Positions 17,660 to 27,106 of a DNA stretch of 64,000 bases are shown here, piece by piece. This DNA is from SURF-33 sp964598885 (GTDB lineage: Bacteria; Desulfobacterota; Desulfobacteria; Desulfobacterales; Desulfosalsimonadaceae), in NCBI GenBank assembly GCA_964598885.1, contig CAZRES010000005.1:1-64000 (forward strand), in the 5' to 3' direction. How positions within the stretch are numbered: position 1 is the first letter of the stretch; every line of letters starts with the position of its first letter. A program made the position numbers and the translations under genes. Under the pieces are notes generated by a model. It was not told where the DNA came from. It ran no database searches and saw only the letters and a program-made list of their open reading frames with translations.

Positions 17660-18504
17660 TCGCCGCCCTTTTCATGGCGGCGGTCCACATAGGCCGAATG
17701 GGAAAGATAGGTGTTGTCGTCGGCGTAGATGTAAAGGCAGGTGCCTTCCTTGATCGCGTCGATGATGGATCGGGTGGCCTCCTCGGGCAGGGCCGGACAT
17801 CCCCAGCTCGTGCCGAGGTAGCCGTATTTTTTGATATTGGCGGGATTTGCGTACGGTGCCCCGTGAATGACAATGTCGCGTTTGCGCGCCAGATCGTTGA
17901 TTCCAGGTTCCAGGCCGTCGAGCCGCAGGGAATATCCGTATTTTCCGAAATAGGTTTCCGCGGTTTTGAAAAACCCCAGGCTGCTCTGCTTTGAGCCGGG
18001 TTCATTGGAAAAAATTCTCGCATGGATGAAACCGGAATTCAGACCGTGGGTGACATGCGTATGATAAATAAGGCGCCGGGTTTTCAAATCAATGACAAAA
18101 AGTCGTTTTTCCGATGAGGGGCGTGTATAATTAATGATCGTGATAATATCGGACTTATAGAATTTGATCCGTCTGTGACCGACCATGGCTTTACGGAAAA
18201 TATCGTATCGAAGTTTTCCGGAAAGTCGCAGTGCGTTATACAGATGGTGAATTTCATCAAGTTGTTGCGCAATTTCAGGCTGGATCGGCTTTGCCGGTTC
18301 TATGATGCGGGATGTCGGGAGTGAAACCGGCTGGGGCGTTTTTTGGGCAGGGTCACGCATACCGCAGCAGGTCAGAGAAGCTGCGCAAACGACCGCCGTC
18401 AAAAAGCTCAGTATGCGCCGCATCTCCGGCGGGGTTGTTCGTGAAATGCCACCCACGGGGACTCGGCTCCTTTTTCTTTCTTTTATCGTTACATACTTAT
18501 CCAT
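17647..18504 (-). CDS. Murein L,D-transpeptidase catalytic domain (YkuD-like) exported protein
   Basis: A 285-residue protein with a secretion signal (RRILSFLTAVVCAASLTCCG) and a C-terminal L,D-transpeptidase domain of the YkuD_2 type. The active-site pattern is IVIHGAPYANP, then GTSWGCPALPEE, where the His and the Cys of SWGCPAL are catalytic. Such enzymes cross-link peptidoglycan stems or attach proteins to them in the periplasm. The Cys-Cys after the hydrophobic segment suggests a lipoprotein, although the lipobox is not canonical. Translation from the ATG at 18423 would place the signal peptide at the N-terminus and may be the true start; neither start has a good Shine-Dalgarno. Confidence 0.87.
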   Translation of the reverse strand: MDKYVTIKERKRSRVPVGGISRTTPPEMRRILSFLTAVVCAASLTCCGMRDPAQKTPQPVSLPTSRIIEPAKPIQPEIAQQLDEIHHLYNALRLSGKLRYDIFRKAMVGHRRIKFYKSDIITIINYTRPSSEKRLFVIDLKTRRLIYHTHVTHGLNSGFIHARIFSNEPGSKQSSLGFFKTAETYFGKYGYSLRLDGLEPGINDLARKRDIVIHGAPYANPANIKKYGYLGTSWGCPALPEEATRSIIDAIKEGTCLYIYADDNTYLSHSAYVDRRHEKGGECRF

Positions 18505-18654
18505 CCGGGTTAATTTTATCTATTACTGATTTTTCCGCCATCGTGCAAGAAAAATGACAACACCGCCAATGTCTCATCAAACCAACCCGGCCCGGTTCAT
18601 GCTTTTTGTCGATTCCCGATGGCCGTATGACGGTTTTTTCGCGGGGGTTTCCTG

Positions 18655-18681
18655 TTGATAAAAAACCGTATTGTGTATACA
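18655..18681 (+). promoter_or_regulatory. Possible sigma-70 promoter for tyrA
   Basis: TTGATA (18655-18660) and TATACA (18676-18681) are separated by 15 bases, shorter than ideal, but TGTG just before the -10 gives an extended -10 character. It lies about 60 bases upstream of the tyrA ATG and downstream of the divergent L,D-transpeptidase gene. Tentative. Confidence 0.35.
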
Positions 18682-18739
18682 GTGCAACCCATGACGGGTA
18701 TCGCCGGTGGTTGGCGTGCCGGAAACGGAGATATTGCTT

Positions 18740-19882
18740 ATGGATTATTCTGACAACGCTTACCGGAAGGAACTGGAATACCTGCGCGCCCGAATCGATG
18801 CCATCGACCTTGAGGTGGTGGATCTGCTGGCCCGGCGCCGGGATATGGTAAAACAGGTAATGACCCTGAAGCAGGCCCATCATTTACCGGTTTATCACCC
18901 GGCCCGGGAAGAAGACCTGATTTATGCGCGAAGACAGCAGGCCAAAGCCGCCGGTCTGGACCCGGATTATATTGAAGAATGCTACCGGGTTATTCTGCGC
19001 CAGTCCCGGGTGACCCAGAGCGGTCATATGGCCCGGACCGGCATCCGCCCCGATGCAAAGGTGCTGATCGTGGGTGGATACGGGGAGATGGGACGTTATT
19101 TTGAAAAATGGTTTGCTGGCTCCGGATATGAAGTACGCCTCATGGGCCGTAACGACTGGCCGGAAGCCGACGCGCTGTGCGCGGACATTGATCTGGCCAT
19201 TGTTACCGTTCCGATTGAGGATACGTCTGCTATCATCCATAAAATCGCGCCTTATCTGCCCGCTGCAGCCGTGCTGACCGATTTGACCAGCATCAAGAAA
19301 GTTCCGCTGGACGCCATGCTGGCGGCGCACCAGGGACCCGTATTAGGACTTCATCCCCTTTTCGGGCCTACCACTTCCAGTCTGGACAAGCAGATCATCG
19401 TCGCCACGCCGGGTCGTGATCCCGTTTCCTGTCAATGGGTTGTAGACCAGCTTTCCGCCTGGGGCGCGGTCATTGTCGTGGCGGAAGCCGAAGAACACGA
19501 TGAAATCATGGCCATTGTCCAGTCATTGCGTCATTTCGCCACATTTGCTCTTGGCCAGTTCATGGCCCGGAAAAACATTCCCCTGGCCCGGTCCCTGGAA
19601 TTTTCCAGTCCCATTTATCGGCTTGAACTGGCCATGGTGGGGCGATTGTTTGCCCAGGACCCGGGGCTGTATGCCGAGATTATTTTCGCAACCCCTCAAC
19701 GACGTCGTTTGCTCAAAGAGTATATCGCCGTTATGAATGAGAACCTGGATATGCTTGAGAACGGCGATAAATCCGTATTTATCGCCGAATTTGAAAAAAT
19801 TTCCCGATGGTTCGGCCCGTTCGGCGAACAGGCCATGCGGGAAAGTTCTTTTCTAATCGATAAGCTCATTGAAAGATTTTAA
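18740..19882 (+). CDS. tyrA: Bifunctional chorismate mutase/prephenate dehydrogenase (T-protein)
   Basis: A 380-residue fusion of two enzymes on the route to tyrosine. Residues about 5-95 are an AroQ-type chorismate mutase (YRKELEYLRARIDAIDLEVVDLLARR). From about 102 a Rossmann-type NAD domain (VLIVGGYGEMGRYFEKWF) leads into prephenate dehydrogenase (LGLHPLFGP, HDEIMAIVQSLRHFATFALG, SPIYRLELAMVGRLFAQDP). The layout and the latter motifs closely resemble the enteric T-protein. GGAG nine bases before the ATG at 18740 fixes the start; the frame extends 11 residues further upstream without support. A small HTH gene follows 21 bases later. Confidence 0.95.
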   Translation: MDYSDNAYRKELEYLRARIDAIDLEVVDLLARRRDMVKQVMTLKQAHHLPVYHPAREEDLIYARRQQAKAAGLDPDYIEECYRVILRQSRVTQSGHMARTGIRPDAKVLIVGGYGEMGRYFEKWFAGSGYEVRLMGRNDWPEADALCADIDLAIVTVPIEDTSAIIHKIAPYLPAAAVLTDLTSIKKVPLDAMLAAHQGPVLGLHPLFGPTTSSLDKQIIVATPGRDPVSCQWVVDQLSAWGAVIVVAEAEEHDEIMAIVQSLRHFATFALGQFMARKNIPLARSLEFSSPIYRLELAMVGRLFAQDPGLYAEIIFATPQRRRLLKEYIAVMNENLDMLENGDKSVFIAEFEKISRWFGPFGEQAMRESSFLIDKLIERF

Positions 19883-19903
19883 TGAATTGACGGAGGAAGA
19901 AAT

Positions 19904-20143
19904 ATGAGTGATTTTGGCGGCAGAATCATGGAACTGCGGAACACGCAGAACCTGAGCACAAAAGAAGTAGCTCGGGCCGCTGGCATTCCCCAGTCCCGTT
20001 ACAGCGAATTGGAACGGGGAGTTCGCGTGCCCGTGGAGGCGCAGGTGGAGCGGCTGGAAAAATTTTTCGGGCTGGGCGCCGGGGAGCTCGCAAGCTCCGC
20101 GGCCAATGATATCAAAACAGCAGGGAGGTCTTCATGGAATTAA
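19904..20143 (+). CDS. XRE-type helix-turn-helix protein
   Basis: A 79-residue protein made up almost wholly of one Cro/C1-type HTH: RIMELRNTQNLSTKEVARAAGIPQSRYSELERG, then a short tail (VPVEAQVERLEKFFGL). GGAGGAAG precedes the ATG. It follows tyrA by 21 bases and overlaps the next gene by 10 bases, so it is probably translated together with the PPOX-fold protein. It could regulate its own operon; the targets are unknown. Confidence 0.85.
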   Translation: MSDFGGRIMELRNTQNLSTKEVARAAGIPQSRYSELERGVRVPVEAQVERLEKFFGLGAGELASSAANDIKTAGRSSWN

Positions 20144-20514
20144 AAGATTATTTTGAGAATACCAAAGGCGTCGGCGTGATGGCAACGGCCGATGCCGCCG
20201 GAAAAGTGGATGCGGCCGTTTATGCCCGCCCCCATATCCTGGAAGACGGGACCATGGCCATGATCATGCGGGACCGGCTGACGCACGCCAATCTTCAGTC
20301 CAACCCTCACGCGGCCTATCTTTTTATGGAAAGCGGCCCGGGATTTAAAGGTAAACGGTTTTTTTTGACCCGGATAAGGGAAGAAGGCGACGGCGAACTT
20401 CTTCAGACATTAAAGCGGCGATGCGTTTCCCCGGAAGAGGACGCGGAAAAGGGCGCAAAATTTCTGGTGATTTTTACCATCGACAAGGAACTGCCTTTAA
20501 TCGGCGCCGAATAA
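20134..20514 (+). CDS. Pyridoxamine 5'-phosphate oxidase-fold (PPOX) family protein
   Basis: A 126-residue split-barrel flavin-binding-type protein: MELKDYFENTKGVGVMATADAAGKVDAAVYARPHILEDGTMAMI, with NLQSNPHAAYLFME in the middle. Such small PPOX-fold proteins bind FMN or other cofactors, and many have no assigned reaction. The start codon lies inside the end of the HTH gene (10-base overlap), and AGGGAGG within that gene serves as the ribosome site. Function unknown. Confidence 0.82.
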   Translation: MELKDYFENTKGVGVMATADAAGKVDAAVYARPHILEDGTMAMIMRDRLTHANLQSNPHAAYLFMESGPGFKGKRFFLTRIREEGDGELLQTLKRRCVSPEEDAEKGAKFLVIFTIDKELPLIGAE

Positions 20515-20539
20515 CTGTCGGCTCTTTATTGAGACATTC

Positions 20540-23500
20540 ATGAAGTATCAAAAGCTGCTTTATTTTCTGCAAAACGTCGGGAAAGATCCGTCCGGTCTCA
20601 TGTTTGAGGATTATCTGACGGGCCTGAACAACCGCCGATTTTTGCTGCATTATCTCAAACACAACATCGACTGGGGCGCTGTTGCGGATAAACCGGTTTC
20701 CCTGGTAATGATCGATATCGACTTTTTTAAGCGGATAAACTTTCAGTACGGCAATACGGTGGGGGATCAGGTGTTGGCGCACGTCGCCGGCATTTTAAAA
20801 GATATCAGCCAGGAAAAGGGAATTCCCATTCTTTATGCCGGCGATGAATTTATGGTCCTGCTTCCCGGCCGGAACAAACAGGCGGCAGTGAGTCTTGTCG
20901 CCGAAGTTTTTTATCAGATCAAAAACCAGCCGTTGTTTTCGACCGATGCGGGCAGGGGGTTTTCCTTTACTGTCAGCATGGGCATTGCCACGGCTCCGGA
21001 TGACGCCTCCGATGGCGAGTGGCTTATCCATCAGGTCAAAAATGCTCTTTATCATGCCAAACAGTTGGGGCGCAACCGGTATGCCGATGCGGGCATGGTC
21101 AGCCGTCAGGCCGTGCATTACCTGCAAACAGCGGGCGTGGTGGGTCGGAAATCTCAATTTGATCAGATCGGTATGGCCCTGAAAAAATTCGGTGAAGGCA
21201 TCGGTCAGGTGGTCATTATCGACGGCGGACCGGGGATGGGTAAAACCAGTTTTATTGATACCGTCCATCGCAACCTGGAAAAGACAAAATACAATATTGT
21301 CCGGGTTGCCGGCGTTGCGCATGAATCCTACCGGCCGTATTACCTGATGGCGTGCGTGGTCATGACGCTGATGAACCAGCGGGAAGACCGCGGCGTCGAG
21401 ATTCTGGAGGGCATGACGGAAAAAGAGATCAATGCCTTAAGCCAGATCATTCCCCAGATGGTCTCGGGACCTCCTCAGTTTTCCGACATTGCCGGGCATC
21501 AGCGCGAAGAGGTTTTCCGGACGTTTGCCCGGTTTTTTTCGGCGCTGGCCGGCAAACTCCCCCTGGTGATTTTGATTGACGATCTGCATTATGCCGATCC
21601 GGCTACCCTCCATCTGATCCGCGTCATCATCCGCACCAACCTGCTTCGCTTGTTTATATGCGGAACCGCGGGAGAAGAAAAGCAGACCAAGCCGGAAGCC
21701 GTGCCTCTTGCCCTGTTCCGGTCCGCCTATGGCATGGAACTGGCATTGCAAACCATCACGCTGACACCCCTGACGGTTGAGCATGTTGAAAAATTTATCC
21801 ATATGACCTTTCAGGGGCTTTCCATGCCCCATCGCCTGGTCCAGGAACTGACCGACATGACCCAGGGGAATCCCCTGTTTATGGTCGAAATGCTGCGAAA
21901 GATGATATTGGATCAGAAGATTCTCTTAAAGGGCCGGGACTGGCAAATGGCGCGGCTTGAAAAACGCTATTTTCCCAGAAGCCTCGAGGAAATCATCCGG
22001 CAGAAAATGAATTCACTGGATGAAGAAAGTAAACGGTTTCTGGAATGCGCCTCGGCCTTCGGGGAATCCATATCGTTGAGCATGCTGACGGGCAGCTACA
22101 GTGAAAAATCTTCGCGGATACATGATTTTTTAAATCAGGGACTGGCTCACGGACTCGTCATGTCTCAGTTTCGAGAAAACGATGAAAATATTCGATTCTC
22201 CAGCCATAGTGTCCGTGAAATTATATATGAAGGGATATCCCCCGACCAGAAGCGTCATTTTCACGAAGAGATCGGCACCTATCATGAAAAGCTCCATAAA
22301 GAAGATCTGCTGCCGTCGGCGGCCCCCCTGGCGTTTCACTTCCAGCGTTCCGGCAACGTGAAAAAAGAGGAGATATACAGGCAGTTTCAGAGCCAGCGGG
22401 ATCAGCAGGTGTTTGCACCGGAAGAAATTCCGGAAACTATCGAAGAAGATGTGTTCGAGATCAAAGATGCTGAAACAGCGGGAGTTGAGGAACTCGGGGA
22501 CACTCCCCTCAGCGATGCCGGTCTGGCCATGCTGCCCAAACTGTTGCGGGCCATGCTGATTGCCGTGCGCAATATCCGGCTTTATCCGGGCGACAGCAAA
22601 TCCGTGACATCGGCCATGGAACATCTTGGAAACCTCATTACCGCGATTCTGGAAGAAGTCGACCGGTTCAGCATTTCCATGGAGAAACAAAAGATTGTCG
22701 TTAACGGTCGTCTCCTGGAAACACAAGAGTTCCCCGCCATCACGGCCCAGATCATTGATTTATGGGATCAGATTCAGCTAAAAAGCGTGACCGTTAAAAA
22801 GGGTTTGAATTCAGCCGAACTTTACCGGGTGATGACGGCCATGAGCCAAACGGACCAGAAAGCCATTACCCCCCGGTACTGGAAAGAATTTTCCCAGGAT
22901 CATCGCCTGACGCATGTTTTACCGCGCCAGGTGACCTATACCAAGATTGAAACGCAGAACGCCGGCGAGGCGTCACTGTCCGTTGATCCTCTGGCGGGAA
23001 CGGATAACAGCGTTGCAGAGGCGTCCGTCGGCATACATCCTCATCCGGCGGCCCTCAAAATGATTCAAAATGTTTTCAGCGCTATTCTGGGCGCCTACAG
23101 TAAGGTAAAGCTTTATCCCGGAAACAATCCGGTGGCCATGGATGCCGTCAGCCAGTTGCAAGCGCGGCTGCAATCCTATTTTTCCTTCCAATCCGTTCTA
23201 AACATTGCCCGGGTGCAAAATTCCTTGCTGGTAAATGGTGTGAAGGTGGATACCACCGGATTTGAGACCATGGCCAGAAGTTTTTTGAAATTTCTGACCG
23301 TTGTTCACCTTAACAGCATCACTTTTCTTGTACAGGTTACTTCTGAAGAACTCATGGCGTTTATTGCCGCATCCGTGCAATCCGCGCCATTGGGGGATGA
23401 AAATGCCGGTCCCGGATTCTGGCGTGATATAGGGAAGAAAAACAGGATAGCGGGCATTTTGTTCGATCAGCGTCTTTATGACGTTCTTGAGGAAGAAGCG

Positions 23501-24757
23501 GGAGATGCGACTTCTGTTCCAGGGACCGTCACGGATAGGTCCGATCCGGACCCCGCGTTGGAGGATCATGACATTGATCAATTGCCGGAACGTATCCGCC
23601 AGCGTTATCTTACCGGGGATATGACCGGCGCGGAAGCCTTGCTCAAAGGCTTTTGCGATGCCTATTCCCTGGCCGACGATGATCGCCGGAAAGCGATGAT
23701 GGATGTGATGGAAAATATCCTCAACCCCGAGGACTGGCGTCCTACGGCCGTTTACCTGCGATTCGCGCTGGGGCCTCTTCTTCCGCTGCTCCAGAAGGAA
23801 ACACATTTGGATTGCATCCACAGAGGCACTGCGCTGTTGAATCAATGCGGGGTGGCACTGATCCTGTTTAGTGAATATGATCTGGCAACCTGGGTGTTTG
23901 CCGGCGTTGGGCAGATGCATCAGCGCCAAAACACAACAGAGTCCGCCGATAAAAAAGGGATCCATCCCCTGGCGGAGCTCCTGTCGCCGCCGGTGGTTTA
24001 TGTCCTTTCAGAGGATTTAAAATCCGGAGATCCGACCCGCAGGCAGCAGGCATATCAGTTGATCAGTTCAATGGGAACGGCTGTTTTGCCCCTGCTGACA
24101 GATCTGATTAAAAGAGAGGAACAGATACGGCCCCGGATCCTGGCGGCGGAGCTGATCCGCAATAGCAGTAAGCCGGGGATTGATTTTTTGAAATCAACTC
24201 TGATGGCTGAAAACAATCCCGTGGAGCGGGCCCGCATTTTGGATATCATTGATTCGGTGACCACGGATCTTTCGACGGAACTGGCGGAAGCCCTTTCCGA
24301 TCAGAGCGATGTCGTCCAGAAGGCGGCGATTCGTCTGGCCGAGCGGCTCAATACGCCGGAAGCCGTCACGCTGCTGATGCAATGCGCCCAGCGTCGGGAA
24401 GCGGAAATAGTGATTCGGGCGGTCAATTCTCTGGGGAAGCTGCGGGCAACCCCGGCGGCGGACATTCTGAGCCGCCTGGCCTCCAGGTCTGATTCAACAG
24501 AAGTGCTGACGGCTGTGTGCCGGGCCATGGGTCATATCGGAGATCCCTCGTTTGTCGAGCCGTTGACCCGGCTGTTAACGTCCCGGCGGTTATTTCTGAC
24601 CCAAAAAAAATACCATCCTTCCATCAGGGCATCGGCCGCAATGGCGTTGTCGCAAATTCCCGGTTCATCGTCTCTGGAGCTGATGCGGTCGCTGGCAAAT
24701 GATCCCGAAGTGCGGGTCCGGGAAGTGGCGCGCGCTCTGGTAACAAAAACCAGTTGA
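20540..24757 (+). CDS. GGDEF-AAA ATPase-HEAT repeat multidomain signalling protein
   Basis: A 1405-residue protein without an obvious signal peptide or membrane helix, so probably cytoplasmic. Order: diguanylate cyclase domain (about 25-185; LTGLNNRRFL, metal aspartate in MIDIDFFKR, active site AGDEF at 100-104, no RxxD inhibition site just before it); AAA_16-type ATPase (Walker A GGPGMGKTS at 229-237, Walker B LVILIDDLHYAD near 342-353); a helical part to about 650; two copies of an unnamed domain (about 663-785 and 838-965) each with a KLYPG/RLYPG motif and a VNG motif; then HEAT-like helical repeats from about 1150 to the end. GGDEF makes cyclic di-GMP; AGDEF is a tolerated variant. The layout suggests an ATP-driven signalling switch, but the input and partner are unknown. 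Confidence 0.88.
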   Translation: MKYQKLLYFLQNVGKDPSGLMFEDYLTGLNNRRFLLHYLKHNIDWGAVADKPVSLVMIDIDFFKRINFQYGNTVGDQVLAHVAGILKDISQEKGIPILYAGDEFMVLLPGRNKQAAVSLVAEVFYQIKNQPLFSTDAGRGFSFTVSMGIATAPDDASDGEWLIHQVKNALYHAKQLGRNRYADAGMVSRQAVHYLQTAGVVGRKSQFDQIGMALKKFGEGIGQVVIIDGGPGMGKTSFIDTVHRNLEKTKYNIVRVAGVAHESYRPYYLMACVVMTLMNQREDRGVEILEGMTEKEINALSQIIPQMVSGPPQFSDIAGHQREEVFRTFARFFSALAGKLPLVILIDDLHYADPATLHLIRVIIRTNLLRLFICGTAGEEKQTKPEAVPLALFRSAYGMELALQTITLTPLTVEHVEKFIHMTFQGLSMPHRLVQELTDMTQGNPLFMVEMLRKMILDQKILLKGRDWQMARLEKRYFPRSLEEIIRQKMNSLDEESKRFLECASAFGESISLSMLTGSYSEKSSRIHDFLNQGLAHGLVMSQFRENDENIRFSSHSVREIIYEGISPDQKRHFHEEIGTYHEKLHKEDLLPSAAPLAFHFQRSGNVKKEEIYRQFQSQRDQQVFAPEEIPETIEEDVFEIKDAETAGVEELGDTPLSDAGLAMLPKLLRAMLIAVRNIRLYPGDSKSVTSAMEHLGNLITAILEEVDRFSISMEKQKIVVNGRLLETQEFPAITAQIIDLWDQIQLKSVTVKKGLNSAELYRVMTAMSQTDQKAITPRYWKEFSQDHRLTHVLPRQVTYTKIETQNAGEASLSVDPLAGTDNSVAEASVGIHPHPAALKMIQNVFSAILGAYSKVKLYPGNNPVAMDAVSQLQARLQSYFSFQSVLNIARVQNSLLVNGVKVDTTGFETMARSFLKFLTVVHLNSITFLVQVTSEELMAFIAASVQSAPLGDENAGPGFWRDIGKKNRIAGILFDQRLYDVLEEEAGDATSVPGTVTDRSDPDPALEDHDIDQLPERIRQRYLTGDMTGAEALLKGFCDAYSLADDDRRKAMMDVMENILNPEDWRPTAVYLRFALGPLLPLLQKETHLDCIHRGTALLNQCGVALILFSEYDLATWVFAGVGQMHQRQNTTESADKKGIHPLAELLSPPVVYVLSEDLKSGDPTRRQQAYQLISSMGTAVLPLLTDLIKREEQIRPRILAAELIRNSSKPGIDFLKSTLMAENNPVERARILDIIDSVTTDLSTELAEALSDQSDVVQKAAIRLAERLNTPEAVTLLMQCAQRREAEIVIRAVNSLGKLRATPAADILSRLASRSDSTEVLTAVCRAMGHIGDPSFVEPLTRLLTSRRLFLTQKKYHPSIRASAAMALSQIPGSSSLELMRSLANDPEVRVREVARALVTKTS

Positions 24758-24806
24758 CGATTTTCCGGCGATTTTTCCCAAAGGCGTCATCCCCCGAACA
24801 CAGGCA

Positions 24807-25535
24807 TCAAGAAGCGCCGGTTTTTTTGAACTGGGTTCGAAGGAACCCGGCAAATCCAGCCCGTTCGTGGGCATAGGCTTCCGCAAGGGTGACGGTGTCC
24901 CGGTAATGGATCAGATCCCGAATCGTTGCGATCATTGCCGGACTGCTCTGGCATATATCTGCTGCGATTTCCATGGCCCGGGGCACTAGCCGCCCGGGCG
25001 GGACGACTTCATTGACCAGTCCCCACTCATAGGCGGTTTGCGCTGTTATGAACCGACAGGTAAAAGACATCTGGCGGGCTCGCCGCCGACCCACGGCCTG
25101 CTGGAGCAACGGGGTCATCCCCCATCCCGGATGAATCCCCACCCGGGCATGGGTGTCGGCAAAAGACGCGTTTTCCGAGGCGATCAGAAAATCGCAGTTT
25201 AAGGCAATTTCAAACCCGCCGGTAATGGCATGCCCGTTCACGGCGCCGATGATTGGTTTGGCGCATGCCTGAAAGAGATCCGGCAGATCCGCCCCGTCGC
25301 CACGGGGATCAAAGAGGTTTTCCGTAAGCAAAACATCCAGATCAAGACCGGAGCAGAAGGACTTGCCGTTTCCGGTGATCACGGCCGCCCGGATATCGTC
25401 GTCGCGGGCGATGGTTTCCAGGCTGTCGTAAAGACCGGCCAGCAGAGCCTGATTAATGGCGTTTCGGCGTTCGGGGCGGTTTAAGGTAATGACGGCGATG
25501 TGATTTTCAACGGCAAAAAGAACGGGTGCGGTCAT
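24807..25535 (-). CDS. Enoyl-CoA hydratase/isomerase family protein
   Basis: A 242-residue crotonase-fold protein. It has ITLNRPERRNAINQAL at the start, the oxyanion-hole segments KSFCSGLDLDVL and AVNGHAITGGFEIALNCDFLIA, and ADTHARVGIHPGWGMTPLLQQAVG. Members hydrate or isomerise acyl-CoA double bonds; in this copy the usual second catalytic glutamate region reads RVGIHPGWG, so the exact reaction is unclear. The gene stands alone on this strand, convergent with the GGDEF-AAA gene and divergent from the efflux operon. Confidence 0.88.
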   Translation of the reverse strand: MTAPVLFAVENHIAVITLNRPERRNAINQALLAGLYDSLETIARDDDIRAAVITGNGKSFCSGLDLDVLLTENLFDPRGDGADLPDLFQACAKPIIGAVNGHAITGGFEIALNCDFLIASENASFADTHARVGIHPGWGMTPLLQQAVGRRRARQMSFTCRFITAQTAYEWGLVNEVVPPGRLVPRAMEIAADICQSSPAMIATIRDLIHYRDTVTLAEAYAHERAGFAGFLRTQFKKTGAS

Positions 25536-25798
25536 TTGGGCGTATTCTCCCCTATCATAGTAAGGTCATCGTTTTTGGAGATATCCATAAATCCCCGCCT
25601 TTGGAAAAAATGATTATAACTTATCCCGTTGATTTTTCAAGCCGAAAAAAGACAAGTCTTATTGACAGCGTTCTTTATGACGGATATAGTACCCAAAATT
25701 GTATCCAGAAGGCCAGGTTTCTTGCGCTGCGGACCCGATTTGAAGAAAGGGTCCATCCGAAAAACATCAATGCTTTTTGTGTCTGGAAAAACAAAAAA

Positions 25799-27091
25799 AT
25801 GAGCAAACAAGTGCCTGTTATGATCGGAGTGCTGCTAATCGCGCTGCTGCTGACCGGTCCGGATGTTGCCCGGGAAGCCAATGCCTCCGGATATGCTCTG
25901 ATGGATCTTTACGCATTGGCTCTGGAGCGAGCCGAGGATATTCACATAGCGGAAAATCAGCTCTTGATCGCCCAACAGGATGAACAGCGGGCTTTTTCCG
26001 TTCTGCTGCCCCATCTTTCGGCATTCGGCGATTACATTCACTACCAGGAAGCCGGCGCCATCGCCCCGGAATACGGTTATGAATACGGAGCCAAGCTTCA
26101 GCAGCAGTTCACCTTGAACGGCCGGGAACTCATCGCTCTTGCGGCTGCCAGGGATACCATCCGGCAGCGGGAGTACGACAGGAACGCGGTTGTGGAGAAT
26201 TTTCTTTTCCGCGTAGCGTCCGCTTATTACGACATAATGAACCGGAAAAAACGGGTCGATATCGCGCACACCAATGTTTCCCGGCTTGAAGAGCACAAGC
26301 GGGCCGTCATCCAAAAGCGCTCCCTTGAGGAAGTACCCGTCACCGATCTGCTGCGCACGGAAGCCGAATTGTCCGGGGCCCGGGCGGAGCGGATCAATGC
26401 GGAAAATATGCTGACATATGCGCGATCCAGTCTGGCCCGCCTGCTGGATCTGCCGAGGGATTATGAATTGCTGCCGCCGAATGCAGATAAAACGCCTTTG
26501 ACGGGGGATTCTCTCGAAACCCTTATTCCTGTTGCCATGAAACATCGGGCCGACATTCAGTCGGCCGATATGGCGGTGAAACTGGCTGATGCCAGTATCG
26601 ACATTACCCGGAGTGAATATTGGCCGGTGCTCTCATTCGAGGCCGGTTACAAGATTCAGGAGACCGAACCATCATTTCTGGCCCAGGACAACACGCTCTA
26701 TGGCGCGGTTCGGATCAGCATGGTGCTGTTTGACTGGGGACTTCGCAGGGGAACTCTGAACCAGGAGAAAGCGACCCGCCGTAATGCCGAACTGCGACTG
26801 GCGACGAAAAAAAAACAGGTGGCCCTGGAGGTGGAAGAGGCCTATCTGAGCATCCGGACGGCCCGGCAAAACATGGTTGCCTTGCAGGATAAAGTATCGT
26901 TTTCCAGGGCCAACTTCGAAGCCGTGAGCCTGATGTTTACCGTCGGCCAGGCGGACAGCCTGGATGTCATGGATGCCAACAGCCTGCTGGAAAATGCCGA
27001 GCGGGAGCTGGCCGAGGCCGAATATCAACTGGAACTGGCGAGCATCGCTTTGCAAAGAGCCCAGGGGATTTTCTTGAAAACAGTGATGTGA
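25799..27091 (+). CDS. TolC family outer membrane efflux protein
   Basis: From the ATG at 25799 this is a 430-residue outer-membrane factor. It has a signal peptide (VPVMIGVLLIALLLTGP, cleavage likely after NASG), then two helical repeats of the TolC type (ALERAEDIHIAENQLLIAQQDEQRA; later SMVLFDWGLRRGTLNQEKATRRNAEL and AYLSIRTARQNMVALQDKV). It forms the outer duct for the adaptor and RND pump encoded directly downstream (16-base gap to the adaptor). The frame is open for 91 more codons upstream, but that part has no family likeness. The Shine-Dalgarno for 25799 is weak. Confidence 0.92.
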   Translation: MSKQVPVMIGVLLIALLLTGPDVAREANASGYALMDLYALALERAEDIHIAENQLLIAQQDEQRAFSVLLPHLSAFGDYIHYQEAGAIAPEYGYEYGAKLQQQFTLNGRELIALAAARDTIRQREYDRNAVVENFLFRVASAYYDIMNRKKRVDIAHTNVSRLEEHKRAVIQKRSLEEVPVTDLLRTEAELSGARAERINAENMLTYARSSLARLLDLPRDYELLPPNADKTPLTGDSLETLIPVAMKHRADIQSADMAVKLADASIDITRSEYWPVLSFEAGYKIQETEPSFLAQDNTLYGAVRISMVLFDWGLRRGTLNQEKATRRNAELRLATKKKQVALEVEEAYLSIRTARQNMVALQDKVSFSRANFEAVSLMFTVGQADSLDVMDANSLLENAERELAEAEYQLELASIALQRAQGIFLKTVM

Positions 27092-27106
27092 CATGAAAAG
27101 TCGGGA

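Noticed and set aside
18655..18681. Sigma-54 promoter before tyrA (GTTGGCGTGCC near 18710)
   Set aside because: No TTGC element at the required 12-base spacing from the GG.
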